Of a stretch of 64,000 nucleotides of DNA, positions 54,301 through 64,000 are shown piece by piece. The stretch is from Closterium sp. Naga37s-1 (Eukaryota; Streptophyta; Zygnematophyceae; Desmidiales; Closteriaceae): NCBI GenBank assembly GCA_947471745.1, contig CANJKZ010001109.1, positions 1,736,001 through 1,800,000 of the forward strand, in the 5' to 3' direction. The notes beneath the pieces were generated by a model, which saw only the letters and a list, made by a program, of their open reading frames with translations, was not told where the DNA came from and made no database searches. Positions within the stretch are counted from its first letter, which is position 1. Every line of letters starts with the position of its first letter. Made by a program: the position numbers and the translations under genes.

Positions 54301-55481
54301 AAAGTTCACAATTATGAGCAAAGCTAGTGGTAGTCACAACGGGCAAGTGAGGAGGAGGAAAGAGACTATGAGAGGAGAGGAGGTAGTGGGCGGCAGCTGA
54401 AGCTGCTGGCACACGGCGCAACTGGAGCAACTGGCACACGGGCAACTGGAGCAACTGGCACACTGGCAACTGGAGCAACTGGCACACGGGCTACTGGAGT
54501 AACTGGCTCCGCGGCTAAAAGTAGCGGCGGACGAGCAACGGACTCACGGGCGACTGGAGCAACGGGCTCACGGGCGACTGGCGCAACGGGCTCACGGGCG
54601 ACTGGCGCAACGGTCTCACGGGCGACTGGAGCTGCTGGCTTCACGGCGGCCACCCCCTTCAACCTCCCCAAACTATCCCACTCCCCCTGACACACACCCG
54701 CTGCTACACCGCTAGCTCCACTCCCCCTTCACCCCCCCTTAGTACCACTCCAACGGCTCCAACAAGTCCACCCCCCCTCAGCGGCAGCTGCAGCACAGGG
54801 AGACGGAGGAGGAGGAGGAGCAGGGAACGGCACACAGTGGCTTCACCCCCATACCTCTCACCCCCAAACCCTAATTCAGGAGAACGGGCTGTAGGAGGGG
54901 TGGGGCGCCAGTAGAAGCACGGGGGACAGCGGGGAGGGCAGGGGCAGCGAGGAAAGGGCCGCCCACGGGCCTGGCACAGCCGCCCGAACCGCGCGCAGGC
55001 GGCCCGAGCCGCGCGCGGGCCTGGCGCAGCCCGTACGGGCCGCACGCGGGCCTGGCGCAGCCCGTACGGGCCGCGCGCTGGCCTGGCGCAGCCCGTACGG
55101 GCCGCGTCCGGGCCTGGCGCAGCCCTTACGGGCCGCGCGCAGCCTGTACGGGCCGCGCGCAGGCCACGACGGGCGACGGGGGGCGACGCACGGGTCCCCG
55201 TCGCCCGTCGCAGCGCCTCCCGAGGGCGACGCGCCGAGTGACGGGGCAGAAGCCCGCCGCGCGCCTCGGGGCGCACAGCGGGCAGAGAACCGCCGCGCGC
55301 CACGGGGCGCACGGCGGGCAGAAAACCGCCGCGCGCCTCGGGGCGCACGGCGGGAAGAAAAACTGCCGCACGCCACGGGGCGTGCGGCACAGAGGGTAGC
55401 AGTGGAAGTTGCAGCGGAAGCAACGAGGTGGTGAGCCCACCCACAGGATCGATCCAAGGGGATCGACCTGCTCTGATAGCA

Positions 55482-55692
55482 TGTGAAATAACTAGCGAGA
55501 GTTTGGCTTAGGAGCCATAGTAGCTTAGGTGACTTGGTGAAGTTAAGTTCGAGGGTGGGAAAAGTATCGAGAGGTTTGGAAGGAGAGGAAAGGGGTTTCA
55601 CTAGCAAGAATGAGGATACAAATAGCAAACCCTAGAAGGGTTGTACTCGCTATAGAGCACCCCACTACAGGCTAGAGCATAATATTCTGACA
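55482..55692 (-). repeat. 5' LTR of inner coding-free element
   Basis: 211 bp, partner of 54060-54186; the shared part (55603-55692) is nearly identical. The target duplication ACAGG follows. Confidence 0.85.
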
Positions 55693-56521
55693 ACAGGCTC
55701 ACTGGCTACCGAAGCAAGGGCGACGGACTACAGGCGCTGCAGGCGACACGACAGCTACCTTCACACAACCTCCTCCAACTGCCCCACACCCTCGACACAC
55801 ACCCCCTGGTCAAACCCTAGCTCCACTCCCACGGCACCCCCTTAAACCCTAAACCCCAGGCTCCCACACATCCACCCCCCTCAGCGACAGCTGCAGCAGT
55901 GGGAGACGAAGGAGGCGGAGGAGTAGGGGACGGCGAACACAATCGACACCCCCACAACCGCCACCCCCACACTCCTCACCCCCAAACCCTAAAACGGGTG
56001 GGATAGGGGCAGGAGCGCGGGGGACTGCGAGGGGGGACGGCTCGCGACCCCCAGGGCGCCAAAACGGACGGGCGGGACGGGGGGAGGGGGGTGGCGCGCG
56101 CGGCTCCCCAGGGCGCCGCGGCGGACGGGCGGGGGGGGCGCGCGCGCGGCTCCCCAGGGCGCCGCGACGGACGGGCGAGGCGCGCGCGGGCTCCCCAGGG
56201 CGCCGCGACGAACGGGCGGGGGCCGCGCGTGCTCCCCAGGGCGCCGCGACGAGCACGGTGGGGGCCGCGCGTGCTCCCCAGGGCGCCGCGACGGACGGGC
56301 GGGGCGCTCGCGGGCTCCCCAGGGCGCCGCGACGAACAGGCGGGGCGCGCGCGAGCTCCCCAGGGCGCCGCGACGAACGGGCGGGGCGCGCGGAAACCGC
56401 CGCGCGCCTCGGGGCGCACGGCGGGCAGAAAACCGCCGCGCACCCCGAGCGCGCGGCGGGATGAAAAATTGAAGGTCGCGCGCCACGGGGCGCGCGACAC
56501 AGAGTAGGGCAGCGGAAGCAT

Positions 56522-56560
56522 GTGGGCCCACAGGCCAGGAGCGTAAGCGCTCTGATTCCA
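56522..56560 (-). promoter_or_regulatory. Primer site, hairpin and GGGCCCAC box of outer element
   Basis: Minus strand: TGGAATCAGAGC next to the LTR, hairpin GAGCG, loop CTTA, CGCTC (56539-56543 and 56548-56552), then the palindrome GTGGGCCCAC (56522-56531). Confidence 0.78.
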
Positions 56561-56737
56561 TGTGAGAACAGTAGCTATAGTGAGGAGCCACAGCTAGAAA
56601 AGTCCTAGCTAGGCAAGAGAAAGTTTAGGCAAAGAAGGGGGTTCACTAGCAGCAATGGGGATACATATAGCAAACCCTAGTTGGGTTGTACCCGCTACAG
56701 AGCACCCCACTACAGGCTAGATAATAACATTCTGACA
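56561..56737 (-). repeat. 5' LTR of outer coding-free element
   Basis: 177 bp, partner of 53591-53767, followed by the target duplication CTTTA (56738-56742). Confidence 0.93.
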
Positions 56738-56742
56738 CTTTA

Positions 56743-57389
56743 CGTCCCTCAGGCTCTTATTTCTGAACTGTAAGATTGCTCCAAAAGCAAGCTGTATCGA
56801 GAGGTAGGGTTACCATCGTTACAACAGTGCCGTCGCGTGGGTTGTCGACTTTGTTTTACATATGCAACATTGGTAACACACTCTTTTTTCGGCCACTGTC
56901 TCAGTTGTGTATGGCTGGCTTAACGCATGTTAAGGCTGGACGTTTTTGCGGACGTCAACTGTAGTTGATCACTACAATCGACCGATTGCGGCGAGGTTGA
57001 CAAGTAGAATCTGCCTTCGCGAAATTCGTGCCCTAAGGGACGAACCTTTTCATGGCGTGGTTCTTTTTAGGTCAAAAGGCTTTCGATATAAGGTGTTTGT
57101 AAGAAAAAAACTCGAACTCCTTATTGCGCACCTCAACAACACTTTGGCCGAGTCGGCCAACGCTTCGGACTAGCCCGAGCCTTGCTGCCAGCATCGACTA
57201 GCTAGCTCGCAAGCCTGCGCTGCTGTTCATCTATTCTCGCCATAAATGTTTGATCATGCCTTCGCTCACATTGTACTCGTTTGACCTTTAAGTGCAATCC
57301 TACCTCACTTCTTTTAATTGCACTTGTAACATTTGGTATTTATAGCCCCTTTCCATTCGGCCCACGTTTTTTTCCGCAACCAGCACTCT

Positions 57390-57425
<36 letters not shown>

Positions 57426-58049
57426 TCGAAGGAGCGAATGCCATTAGCATACTTTGAGCCGCTGTCCTCATGCTCTCATGCAAGCACATACAGCCACGAC
57501 TACGCCTATCACCAAGGAGAGTCAGCATCCTTCGGCATGGGGGACCGCGTCAATCTCACAAAGCTCACGCAGAAGTGTGTGGAAGATAATGCAACAAGCG
57601 CACTGGAAATTGCCACGCTCACGACAGAACAAGACTCTCTCCATCGCGCATCAAATCTTGCACTAACAGGAGCACCATAAGCAGAATCGACAGCAATAAT
57701 GCCGCCAAGACATAAGAGTGTGGGACGGTGCTCAAATTTCGCCAATGATGGTGCCGCACGTGAAGGCGCTTGTCAACATCACAGTAAAAAATGGCAACTC
57801 AGTGATAGCATCACCCGTGCCGCTCAAGCCCCGGCATCCCCCATGCTTTGACTTGAGTGAACAGGGTGGTCTGACGATTCAGTGGTTGATCTTCACTATG
57901 AACATATCGTCGGATGGCAACTACGTCATGTTGGACGTGGCAAACATTCGCTACGCCATATCATTACTGTGAGGATCCACCATGGATTGGTGGCATATCA
58001 TCGTCGTTGTGCCGAGTGACTACTAGCCACTACAGCAAGGGGAGGGACC
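56743..58049. other. No gene recognised; poly-T tract
   Basis: About 1.3 kb of mixed composition with a poly-T tract at 57393-57422. Short frames at 56946-57173 and 57438-57680 have no recognisable domain; the latter (NLTKLTQKCVEDNATSALE) might belong to the gypsy Gag scrap that follows. Confidence 0.45.
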
Positions 58050-58840
58050 TTCCGAACCCACAATTCCGTCAGCACCATCGCACCACGAAGTCACCTAGTA
58101 CCGCAAGTGGGATGCGTGGTGCACGGGTCTAAGCGGAAGATTCGAGCCAATCCCGTCGTCAATTTTCGCACGTCAAAAGCTGTGTACTTGGTGTCAACTC
58201 AAATCCGTCCAAGACTGCACGAGTGGCTTTTTGGCGCAATGCGAGGAGGTGGGCTACATGCACGAGGTAGACGACATCGATCGCTACGTCGGCGTGTTAA
58301 AACCTGAGATTTTGTAAGAAATACTGCTTCTCGGCGTCGCCAACTTCAACAGAATTCTTGCCATGGTGGAAAAGCTGGATTTTCTCTGACAACCGAGAAC
58401 GGGGTCCCACGGCAGTTGGGGACACCGGGCTCATGGGACGACCGAGCACGCCACGGTATGTGCCGTTGCTGCAAATGCCGTTGCTGCGCCATTTAAGCGG
58501 CACTTTTTCACGTGCAATTGGCCTGGGCACTGCAAAAGTGATTGCCTTGAGGAAAAGCAGGGTAAGGGAGCCAAGCAGATGAAGGAGCCTAAGTTGCAAG
58601 GAAACACTTGGAGTCAGTAGCAAACGGGCCCTCTACTGACAAGACCGCTCGCCCGACTGACCCAACTGACTCGCACCGAGGGACAATACCGATTCATGCA
58701 GTCGATCACACTCGTCCAAATAAGGAGGGCACGGTGGCTCCCATTCTGCAAAGAGGAGAAATACACACAAATTAGTTAACATATTCATCGATGGAGAAGC
58801 TATTCATAGTTTAACCAACACGGCCACTACTAGTCACAGT
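58050..58840 (+). mobile_element. Gypsy scrap: Gag end and protease start (G type)
   Basis: Plus-strand fragments of a Ty3/gypsy element: Gag tail (EVDDIDRYVGVLKPEIL near 58262-58310), a Gag zinc-knuckle-like CNWPGHCKSDC (near 58525) and a protease start (FIDGEAIHSLTNTATT near 58785), closest to gypsy G (DGGASHSLVNTATA). Badly decayed, many breaks. Confidence 0.6.
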
Positions 58841-59090
58841 TGTTGTATATGCTCGCCTTCCGGTTGAACGAGTCAATCTCGGGGTTGAACTGTTTCAAAA
58901 AATAGCCCCAAGATGAAATCCAAACCCTAGATGTTGGTGAAGGGTAGTTTTGGTTTCCACTGCAGCACAACAATTTGTATCCAGAGAGTTTAGGGTTTTG
59001 GTTTCCACTGCTGCCGTCCACCATGGTTGTTATGAACTGGGTCACCTTGTAGGATTCTAATATAACCGTGGGGGCAACAACAGTCATGCC
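58840..59090 (-). mobile_element. Gypsy scrap: protease end (E type)
   Basis: Minus-strand piece with YFLKQFNPEIDSFNRKASIY, matching the protease end of gypsy E (FLKRFNPDIDWVNRKACIY). It abuts the opposite-strand G-type scrap, so two different old gypsy elements were joined here. Confidence 0.6.
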
Positions 59091-59214
59091 GATTTAGGTA
59101 CGTAAAACCAATACCACGTTTTGACCTTTAACCCCCCTCGAATGGTTAACAGAACAGGCATGGAGGGAGTTGGCGACGACTTTTTGCAAGAAATTGCGCA
59201 ACTTCATACCGAGC

Positions 59215-60081
59215 TGTTAGAGACTAAGGACGGAGTCTATGAAGATTAGGAACCGAAATATCTCAAAATCGTTGGTCTCAATTTCTGGACAGAATAGTCG
59301 CGCTCACAAGAAACGCCGTCGACGAAAAGTTCACGGTCAAAACTTCACAAAACTCAGATATGTCGTAGCCCTAGTCCGTGGCTACAATTCCCAATTTGAA
59401 TCGTATCAAGATGTGAAGTATTTCTTCAGTTATCAATTTCGGCGCACTAGGGGGTATGCTGCCATAGAATCTTAACTCAATCACAATTGTCTCACAATTA
59501 CCACACAAGGAAGTAAGAGTAGCAATTAACCAGGTGGGAGGGAAGAGGAGGACGAGAGGGAAGGTCCCCAAGGAGTCCCCAACCAAGGAAACCCCATAAG
59601 CATACCAAATCCCTTTCGCTATAGGAACCCCACTTTTACTTTTGTCACTTTCCAACCCATGCCATCCACCTTGCCCAACTTGGCCACACTTGCCAACCTG
59701 GTTTGGCACCTCCCAACCACTTGGCAGCATCTACAGTGATGTTGACGAATTTCCCAACCCCCAAAAGTCTATACCCCTTATGGAGTCAACCCCACAACTT
59801 CCCATAGTCACCACAGCCAAATATCAAAAGCATACGAACTTCCAACGTTCGTAACTTTCTTGTTCGTGCTCCGATTGAAGCGATACTTGGTTCGTCGGAA
59901 AGCTCTTGAGCAGAGGAGTCACTTCAGATATCTGCTCAAGCCAAATAACACACACACATACTCAGAAAAACCAAACCACATCAAACACAAATTCTTGCAC
60001 ACGCTCACATCACGCATGCAACGCACGAACATGTGATGGGAGGCAGACAGACGTTAATGCAAGTGATAGCATCACATAACA
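59215..60081 (-). repeat. Candidate 3' LTR of copia N
   Basis: On the minus strand the poly-purine tract CAGAGGGGGAGTT is followed by TGTTATGTGATGC (60081). The other edge is put at ...GTCTCTAACA (59215) because this gives matching ends TGTTA/TAACA and a length of 867 bp. The right edge is firm, the left edge tentative. Confidence 0.5.
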
Positions 60082-63000
60082 AACTCCCCCTCTGGCTGCC
60101 TACCATCATCCCACATGCCATAGCTCAATCATGCACCCTCAATGCACACTCATCCCAGCAAGCTTCATGCCCTTCCAATGCTCAGATTCAGCCAGTGCCA
60201 CTTGGGCCTGATGTGCTTTGTCAGCCCATGAAGGCAGGCGTTCTTGGCAAGCTTCACTGCCGACTTATTGTCACATAACATGATTGTCGGCTCCCTCTGA
60301 CCAACTCCAATCTCCTCCAACAAACGCCTCAGCCACACCACCTCCTTTGCCCCATGATGCACGGCCATGTACTCTGTCTCACACGAGGACTGCCCCACCT
60401 CATTCTGCTTCTTACTGCGCCAGCTCACTGCACCACCTCCAAACAGGCACACATAGCCTCCAATGCTGGTGCCATCCGCCTTCACAGAGTTGAAGCTGGC
60501 GTCTGTGTAGCAGGTCAGGAGCATCTCCCCCTTGCCCAAATCAGTTGCACCCCTCTGCAGCCTCTGTCGCACAGCACTGTACTCCAAGCCCACTGATGCC
60601 GTAGCGCTCACATAGCGGACCAGCCTCTTGGCCGCTTCCAGCTGCTCATGACTGGGGCGTGAAACCACACTTGCAAGCCTGGATGTAGCAAAGGCAATGT
60701 CAGGCCGCGTGTGGCTAGCCGCATAGTTGAGTGCCCCAACCATGGAATGAAAAAGCTTCCTATCACTCTCAACCACCACCTCCTCATCAGCACAGGGCTC
60801 CACTGTGAACCCTGAAGGCAGTGGGGTGGCTGGCTTTCCTCCATCTTGCAGCCCATACTTCTCGGCCAGCCCCTCACAGTACTTCCTCTGGTGCAACCTC
60901 AACACTCCCTTGTCAAGGTCTCTCTCCACATGCATCCCCAGGTAGTACTTCACATCTCCCATCTTGGAACACTTGAACTGCATCTCCAGCATCTCCTCCA
61001 CACGCTCAATCATTGCAGACGACTCAGAGAAGAGCAGGATGTCGTCCACATACACCAGGAGCATGAGAAACTGCTCCTTCTCTTGTAGCAGGAACAGGCT
61101 GTGGTCACACTCACTCTTCTTGAACCCCCCAGCCAGCAGTGTCTCCTCTAGCTTGTGGTACCATGCACGAGGAGCCTGCTTCAGGCCATAGATGGCCTTC
61201 TTCGGCCTGCACACCCTGCCGCTCCCATCATCCAAACCCTCAGGCTGTAACATGTACAGCTCCTCCAGAATAATCCCATTGAGGAAGGCGGTGGTAATGT
61301 CCATCTGCTTCACCCGCCATCCACGGTTTGCAGCCATTGCCAGAGACACTTTCAGTGTTGTGCCTTTCCCCATAGGAGCAAAGATCTCGTCAAAATCCTT
61401 CCCCTTTGTCTGCTGAAACCCCTTAGCCACAAGCCTTGACTTGTAGCGGGTCAGCTCCCCATCTGGTCCGTACTTATGCCTGAAGATCAGCTTGGAAGAA
61501 ATGGCCTTCTTCCCAGGAGGCAGCTCACACAGCTCCCACGTCTCATTCTCCAGCAGAGAGTCATACTCCTCCTTCACACTCTGCTTCCAATTCTCAGCGT
61601 CGGGCCCGCTCAATGCCACGGCTAACGTCTTGGGCTCAGGGACGGTTGCCCAGTAACAGTGTGCTATCTCATCCTCATCACACTGCTCAGCCTCACTCCC
61701 AGCCCTTACCACCTTTGGCTTGCCAAAGCTCGGATAGGTCAGCCGGTTAGGAGGGCGCACATCCCTCCTAGGACGGTCAGCCGGACGTGCGGCACCTTGT
61801 GGAGCACCTTGCTGCTGCTGCTGCTGTTGCTGCTACTGCTGCTGCTGCTCCTCCACCTCAGGTTCTCCCCCATCCTCAGTCACCCCAGAAATCTCCTCCT
61901 CTAAGACAATGACCTGCACTTGCCTCGAAGGCCGCTGCACCTCATCGGCCTCAATGATCAGCGGTGTAGCGGGAAGCTTCTGCTGCTGCTGCTTCCACTC
62001 CTTGTAGTATAAGGACTCGAGGAACTTCACATCCCTTGACACAGTCAGCTGCTCGCTAGTCAAATCCCATATCAACCAGCCCTTGTGATCCTTAGCAAGC
62101 CCCAAGTGCACACCCCATCTCCCAGAAGCTTCCAGTTTTCCCCTCTTCTCCTTAGGCACATGAAACACCACAATGCACCGAAAGGCTCTCAGCATGTTCA
62201 CAGCTGGTGCACTCCCATACCACTTGGTGTAGGGGACCCATTGCTTGTCCCCCACTGTTGCCAGCACCCTGTTCTTCACAAGGGCGACCTGCCGCAGTGC
62301 AGTCACCCAAAACGGATCTGGCAGCCCTGCACGCCCAAGGAGAGTGCGAGCACCTTCCTGCAGGGTCCGGTTAAACCGCTCAGCCACACCGTTCTGTTGC
62401 GGGTTGTAGGGCATTGTGAGCTGATGCTGGATCCCCTTCCGCTTCAGCTCCTTCTCAAAATCAGAGCCGATGAACTCTCCTCCGTTGTCGGTGCGGATCA
62501 CCTTCACCTTGTGTCCGCTCTCCCTTTGTGCTCTCGGCATCCACTCCTTGAGAACAGCCGCTGCCACCTCCCCTTTAGTCTTCAGAGGGTAGACCCACAC
62601 CGCACGCGTGTGGTCGTCCACAATGGTCAAGAAGTAGCGGCTGCCCGAGAGAGAAAGGGCCCTCGTGGGGCCCACCACATCCATGTGCACAAGCGCGAGC
62701 GGTGCCTTGGCTGGTCTCGTGCTGCTGCTGAAGGGAAACTTCGTGAACTTCGTTTCAAGGCATGTTGGGCAGCTCCCAATCTCCTTCGCTGCCCCCTTCA
62801 CCTCCAACCCCTTCAAGCTCCCATCCTTCACCAACTTCTGTAGCATCGGTATGTTGATGTGGCACAACCTCTCGTGCCACGTCTCCCAATCGGCCTCACC
62901 ACTCCCGGATGAAGCCTTTGCCCATGCAGCTGTCGTATCCACACCAGCAAGCACCTCACCATGTGGCTGCTGTGGCTGCTGCACCTTCTTGACTGCATCC

Positions 63001-64000
63001 AGGGCCCCACCAATTGGTGCAATCTTCTCTCCCCCTGCAGCTACCTTAGCCGTTGCTGCAGCCGCTGCCGTTGCTGGTGGTTTCCCATTCCAAGGGATGA
63101 TGGGCAGCTGCCACAGGTCCTTGATGCAGCTGCTCTTCTCCTCCAAATCCCACAGCAGCAACTTCCCAAGCTTTTCACGGCAGCTGGTTGGGCCGAATGT
63201 AACTTTGGCCTTGCTTTTCTGCAGCCGGCGCACAGAGAGGAGGTTAGCGGATAAACCTTCAACCAACAGCACATTCCCCAGCCCCACAAGCCCCCCATTA
63301 GCTCCCATAACCTTGGCATTCCCAACACCAATCACAGGGAGCAAGGCACCTGAAGCGGCAGCCACAAACTTGATCTTCCCAGGGGGTTTTACCTCGTCAA
63401 GCAAATCTGCCCGTGGGGTCATGTGACTTGTGCAACCTGAATCTATCACCCAGTGGGTGAGGGGGTGCATCACAACCTTCCCAACTGAACCCACATCACC
63501 CCCACTCCCTTGCACATCCTCAACCATGAGGAACATCCCAGGGTCAGCTTTACCTTGTGCACCATCACCTTGTGCACCTGAACCTTGCACAGCGCCACCT
63601 CGTGCATGTTCACCACTTGGCGGCTTCATGCCTTGGGGCGCCCATCCCTCAGGCCGGCTGAAACACTTGAACCATGGGTGTCCAGCCTTCTTGCAGTACC
63701 AGCAGGCACCCTCCATTCGGGTGCTCCCCCTGCCTCCAGAGCTCCCATGCCCCTCATTATAGTCACCTCGGCCTCTCCCTCTGCCAAAGCCTCTCCCACG
63801 GCCTCGGCCTCTCCCTCCCCCTCTTCCTCTACTGCCTCCTGCAGCTCCATACCCCTCAGCAGTTTTGTTGGCAGCACCACCTCCCGTGTGGCGCCTGCGG
63901 AAGTCCTCCTACAGGATCTGCTACCGTAGCCACTCAGGCGTCCACTTGTCCTGCTGAACGTTGAGGGTGGGGATGAGGTTATCCCATGAGTTGTCGAGCA
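59215..64000 (-). mobile_element. Copia N, a separate lineage, runs off right edge
   Basis: Minus-strand Ty1/copia unlike the B family. From its 5' side: Gag tail with RG-rich stretch (63720-63860), canonical zinc knuckle CWYCKKAGHPWFKC (about 63670-63710), protease DSGCTSHM (near 63435), GAG-pre-integrase (WHERLCHINIPMLQKL near 62860, CPTCLETKF near 62770), integrase (MDVVGPTRAL near 62680, RTDNGGEF near 62490, NGVAERFN near 62385), Gln-rich linker (near 61815-62000), RT (IFRHKYGPDGELTRYKSRLV near 61440, YVDD 61041-61052), RNase H (CYTDASFNS near 60500, LCDNKSAVKLAKN near 60260) and the 3' LTR. The coding part looks well kept, with about two or three breaks. The 5' LTR is outside the window. 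Confidence 0.9.

Larger units (their letters stand above)
54060..55692 (-). mobile_element. Coding-free LTR element, inner
   Basis: 1,633-bp LTR element nested in the outer one, with the 5-bp duplication ACAGG (54055-54059 and 55693-55697). LTRs are 54060-54186 (127 bp) and 55482-55692 (211 bp); they share about the last 110 bp closely and differ in length at the other end. Primer site TGCTATCAGAGC, a hairpin (CGATCC, loop CCTT, GGATCG, 55450-55465) and GGTGGGCTCACC-like box follow the 5' LTR. Next to the 3' LTR it keeps the copia post-Pol core (54235-54290). The interior has Arg/Pro/Gly-rich low-complexity frames and two tandem arrays (about 54420-54640 and 54985-55165), no gag or pol. Confidence 0.88.
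53591..56737 (-). mobile_element. Coding-free LTR element, outer, with nested relative
   Basis: 3,147-bp LTR element on the minus strand. LTRs 53591-53767 and 56561-56737 (177 bp) differ at one position; 5-bp target duplication CTTTA (53586-53590 and 56738-56742). It has a primer site (TGGAATCAGAGC), hairpin, GTGGGCCCAC box and a poly-purine tract (TATGGGGGTG) like the copia family, and the LTR core is recognisably the same (AGCCTGTAGTGGGGTGC, TAGGGTTTGCTA). The interior has no gag or pol, only GC-rich tandem repeats (about 40-bp units near 56090-56390). It hosts the inner element 54060-55692. Best read as a non-autonomous LTR element using copia proteins. Confidence 0.9.

Noticed and set aside
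55840-55860. Telomere-type repeat (CCCTAAA)
   Set aside because: Only one or two imperfect units (AAACCCTAAACCCC) occur in a C-rich stretch; far too short for an interstitial telomeric array.
54704-56590. Arg/Pro/Gly-rich frames in the coding-free elements
   Set aside because: Low complexity, repeat-driven, overlapping in several frames, and bounded by the LTRs of non-autonomous elements; no recognisable protein.
57438-57680. Small host gene of 80 aa
   Set aside because: No domain, no conservation evidence, and it lies just upstream of gypsy Gag scraps, so it is more likely decayed element sequence or chance.

Overview
The window reads as a transposon graveyard from a green-lineage (Viridiplantae) nuclear genome. 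The evidence is the dominant Ty1/copia family with primer sites close to the plant initiator-Met tRNA complement (TGGTATCAGAGC), chromodomain Ty3/gypsy elements, poly-purine tracts and LTR organisation of plant type, and no operon structure. The high GC of the coding parts and the Gly/Ala-rich low-complexity tracts would fit a streptophyte or chlorophyte alga better than a flowering plant, but this is inference; the species cannot be named. I see no convincing host protein gene, tRNA or rRNA.

Layout. 1-4843 is the 3' part of copia copy A (+), lying next to a gypsy LTR fragment (4844-4997), a 350-bp TTAA-flanked MITE (5041-5390) and a 21-bp tandem array. 6394 to about 26870 is an old minus-strand gypsy element (G) cut by two later copia insertions: B (7437-14564, whole, identical LTRs, 5-bp target duplication) and C (16151-25961, LTRs about 6% apart, 5-bp duplication). 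C is itself cut by a 5'-truncated chromodomain gypsy (D, 16945 to about 19505). A 67-bp poly-A-tailed insert with an 11-bp duplication sits just right of C. 26870-29846 is a broken copia copy (I, -). 30475-40775 is a mosaic of minus copia parts (H, K), a plus copia 3' fragment (J) and a broken gypsy (E). 40774-41903 is a 1.1-kb array of a 14-bp unit ending in a lone 5' LTR (L). 42524-49567 is a near-complete but broken copia (F, -) with a 5-bp duplication. 49573-53590 is AT-richer sequence without a recognised gene. 53591-56737 is a coding-free LTR element with a second, related one nested inside. 58050-59100 holds gypsy scraps, and 59215-64000 is another copia lineage (N, -) running off the window.

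What holds this together is one copia family (A, B, C, F, H, J, K, L, probably I) with very short LTRs (125-134 bp; I has 169) and an unusual shared toolkit: a perfect hairpin right after the primer site, usually followed by a GGGCCCACC box; a strongly conserved block between Pol and the 3' LTR that keeps a small reading frame open; a long-spaced Gag zinc knuckle; a repeated peptide motif (S-P-Q-Q-L-R-E-W-Y) found both in Gag and in the integrase-RT linker; and copy-specific tandem repeats in the 5' leader. The two coding-free elements share the hairpin and LTR core, and the inner one also the 3' block, so they look like passengers of this family. These shared signals are the best candidates for undescribed biology here.
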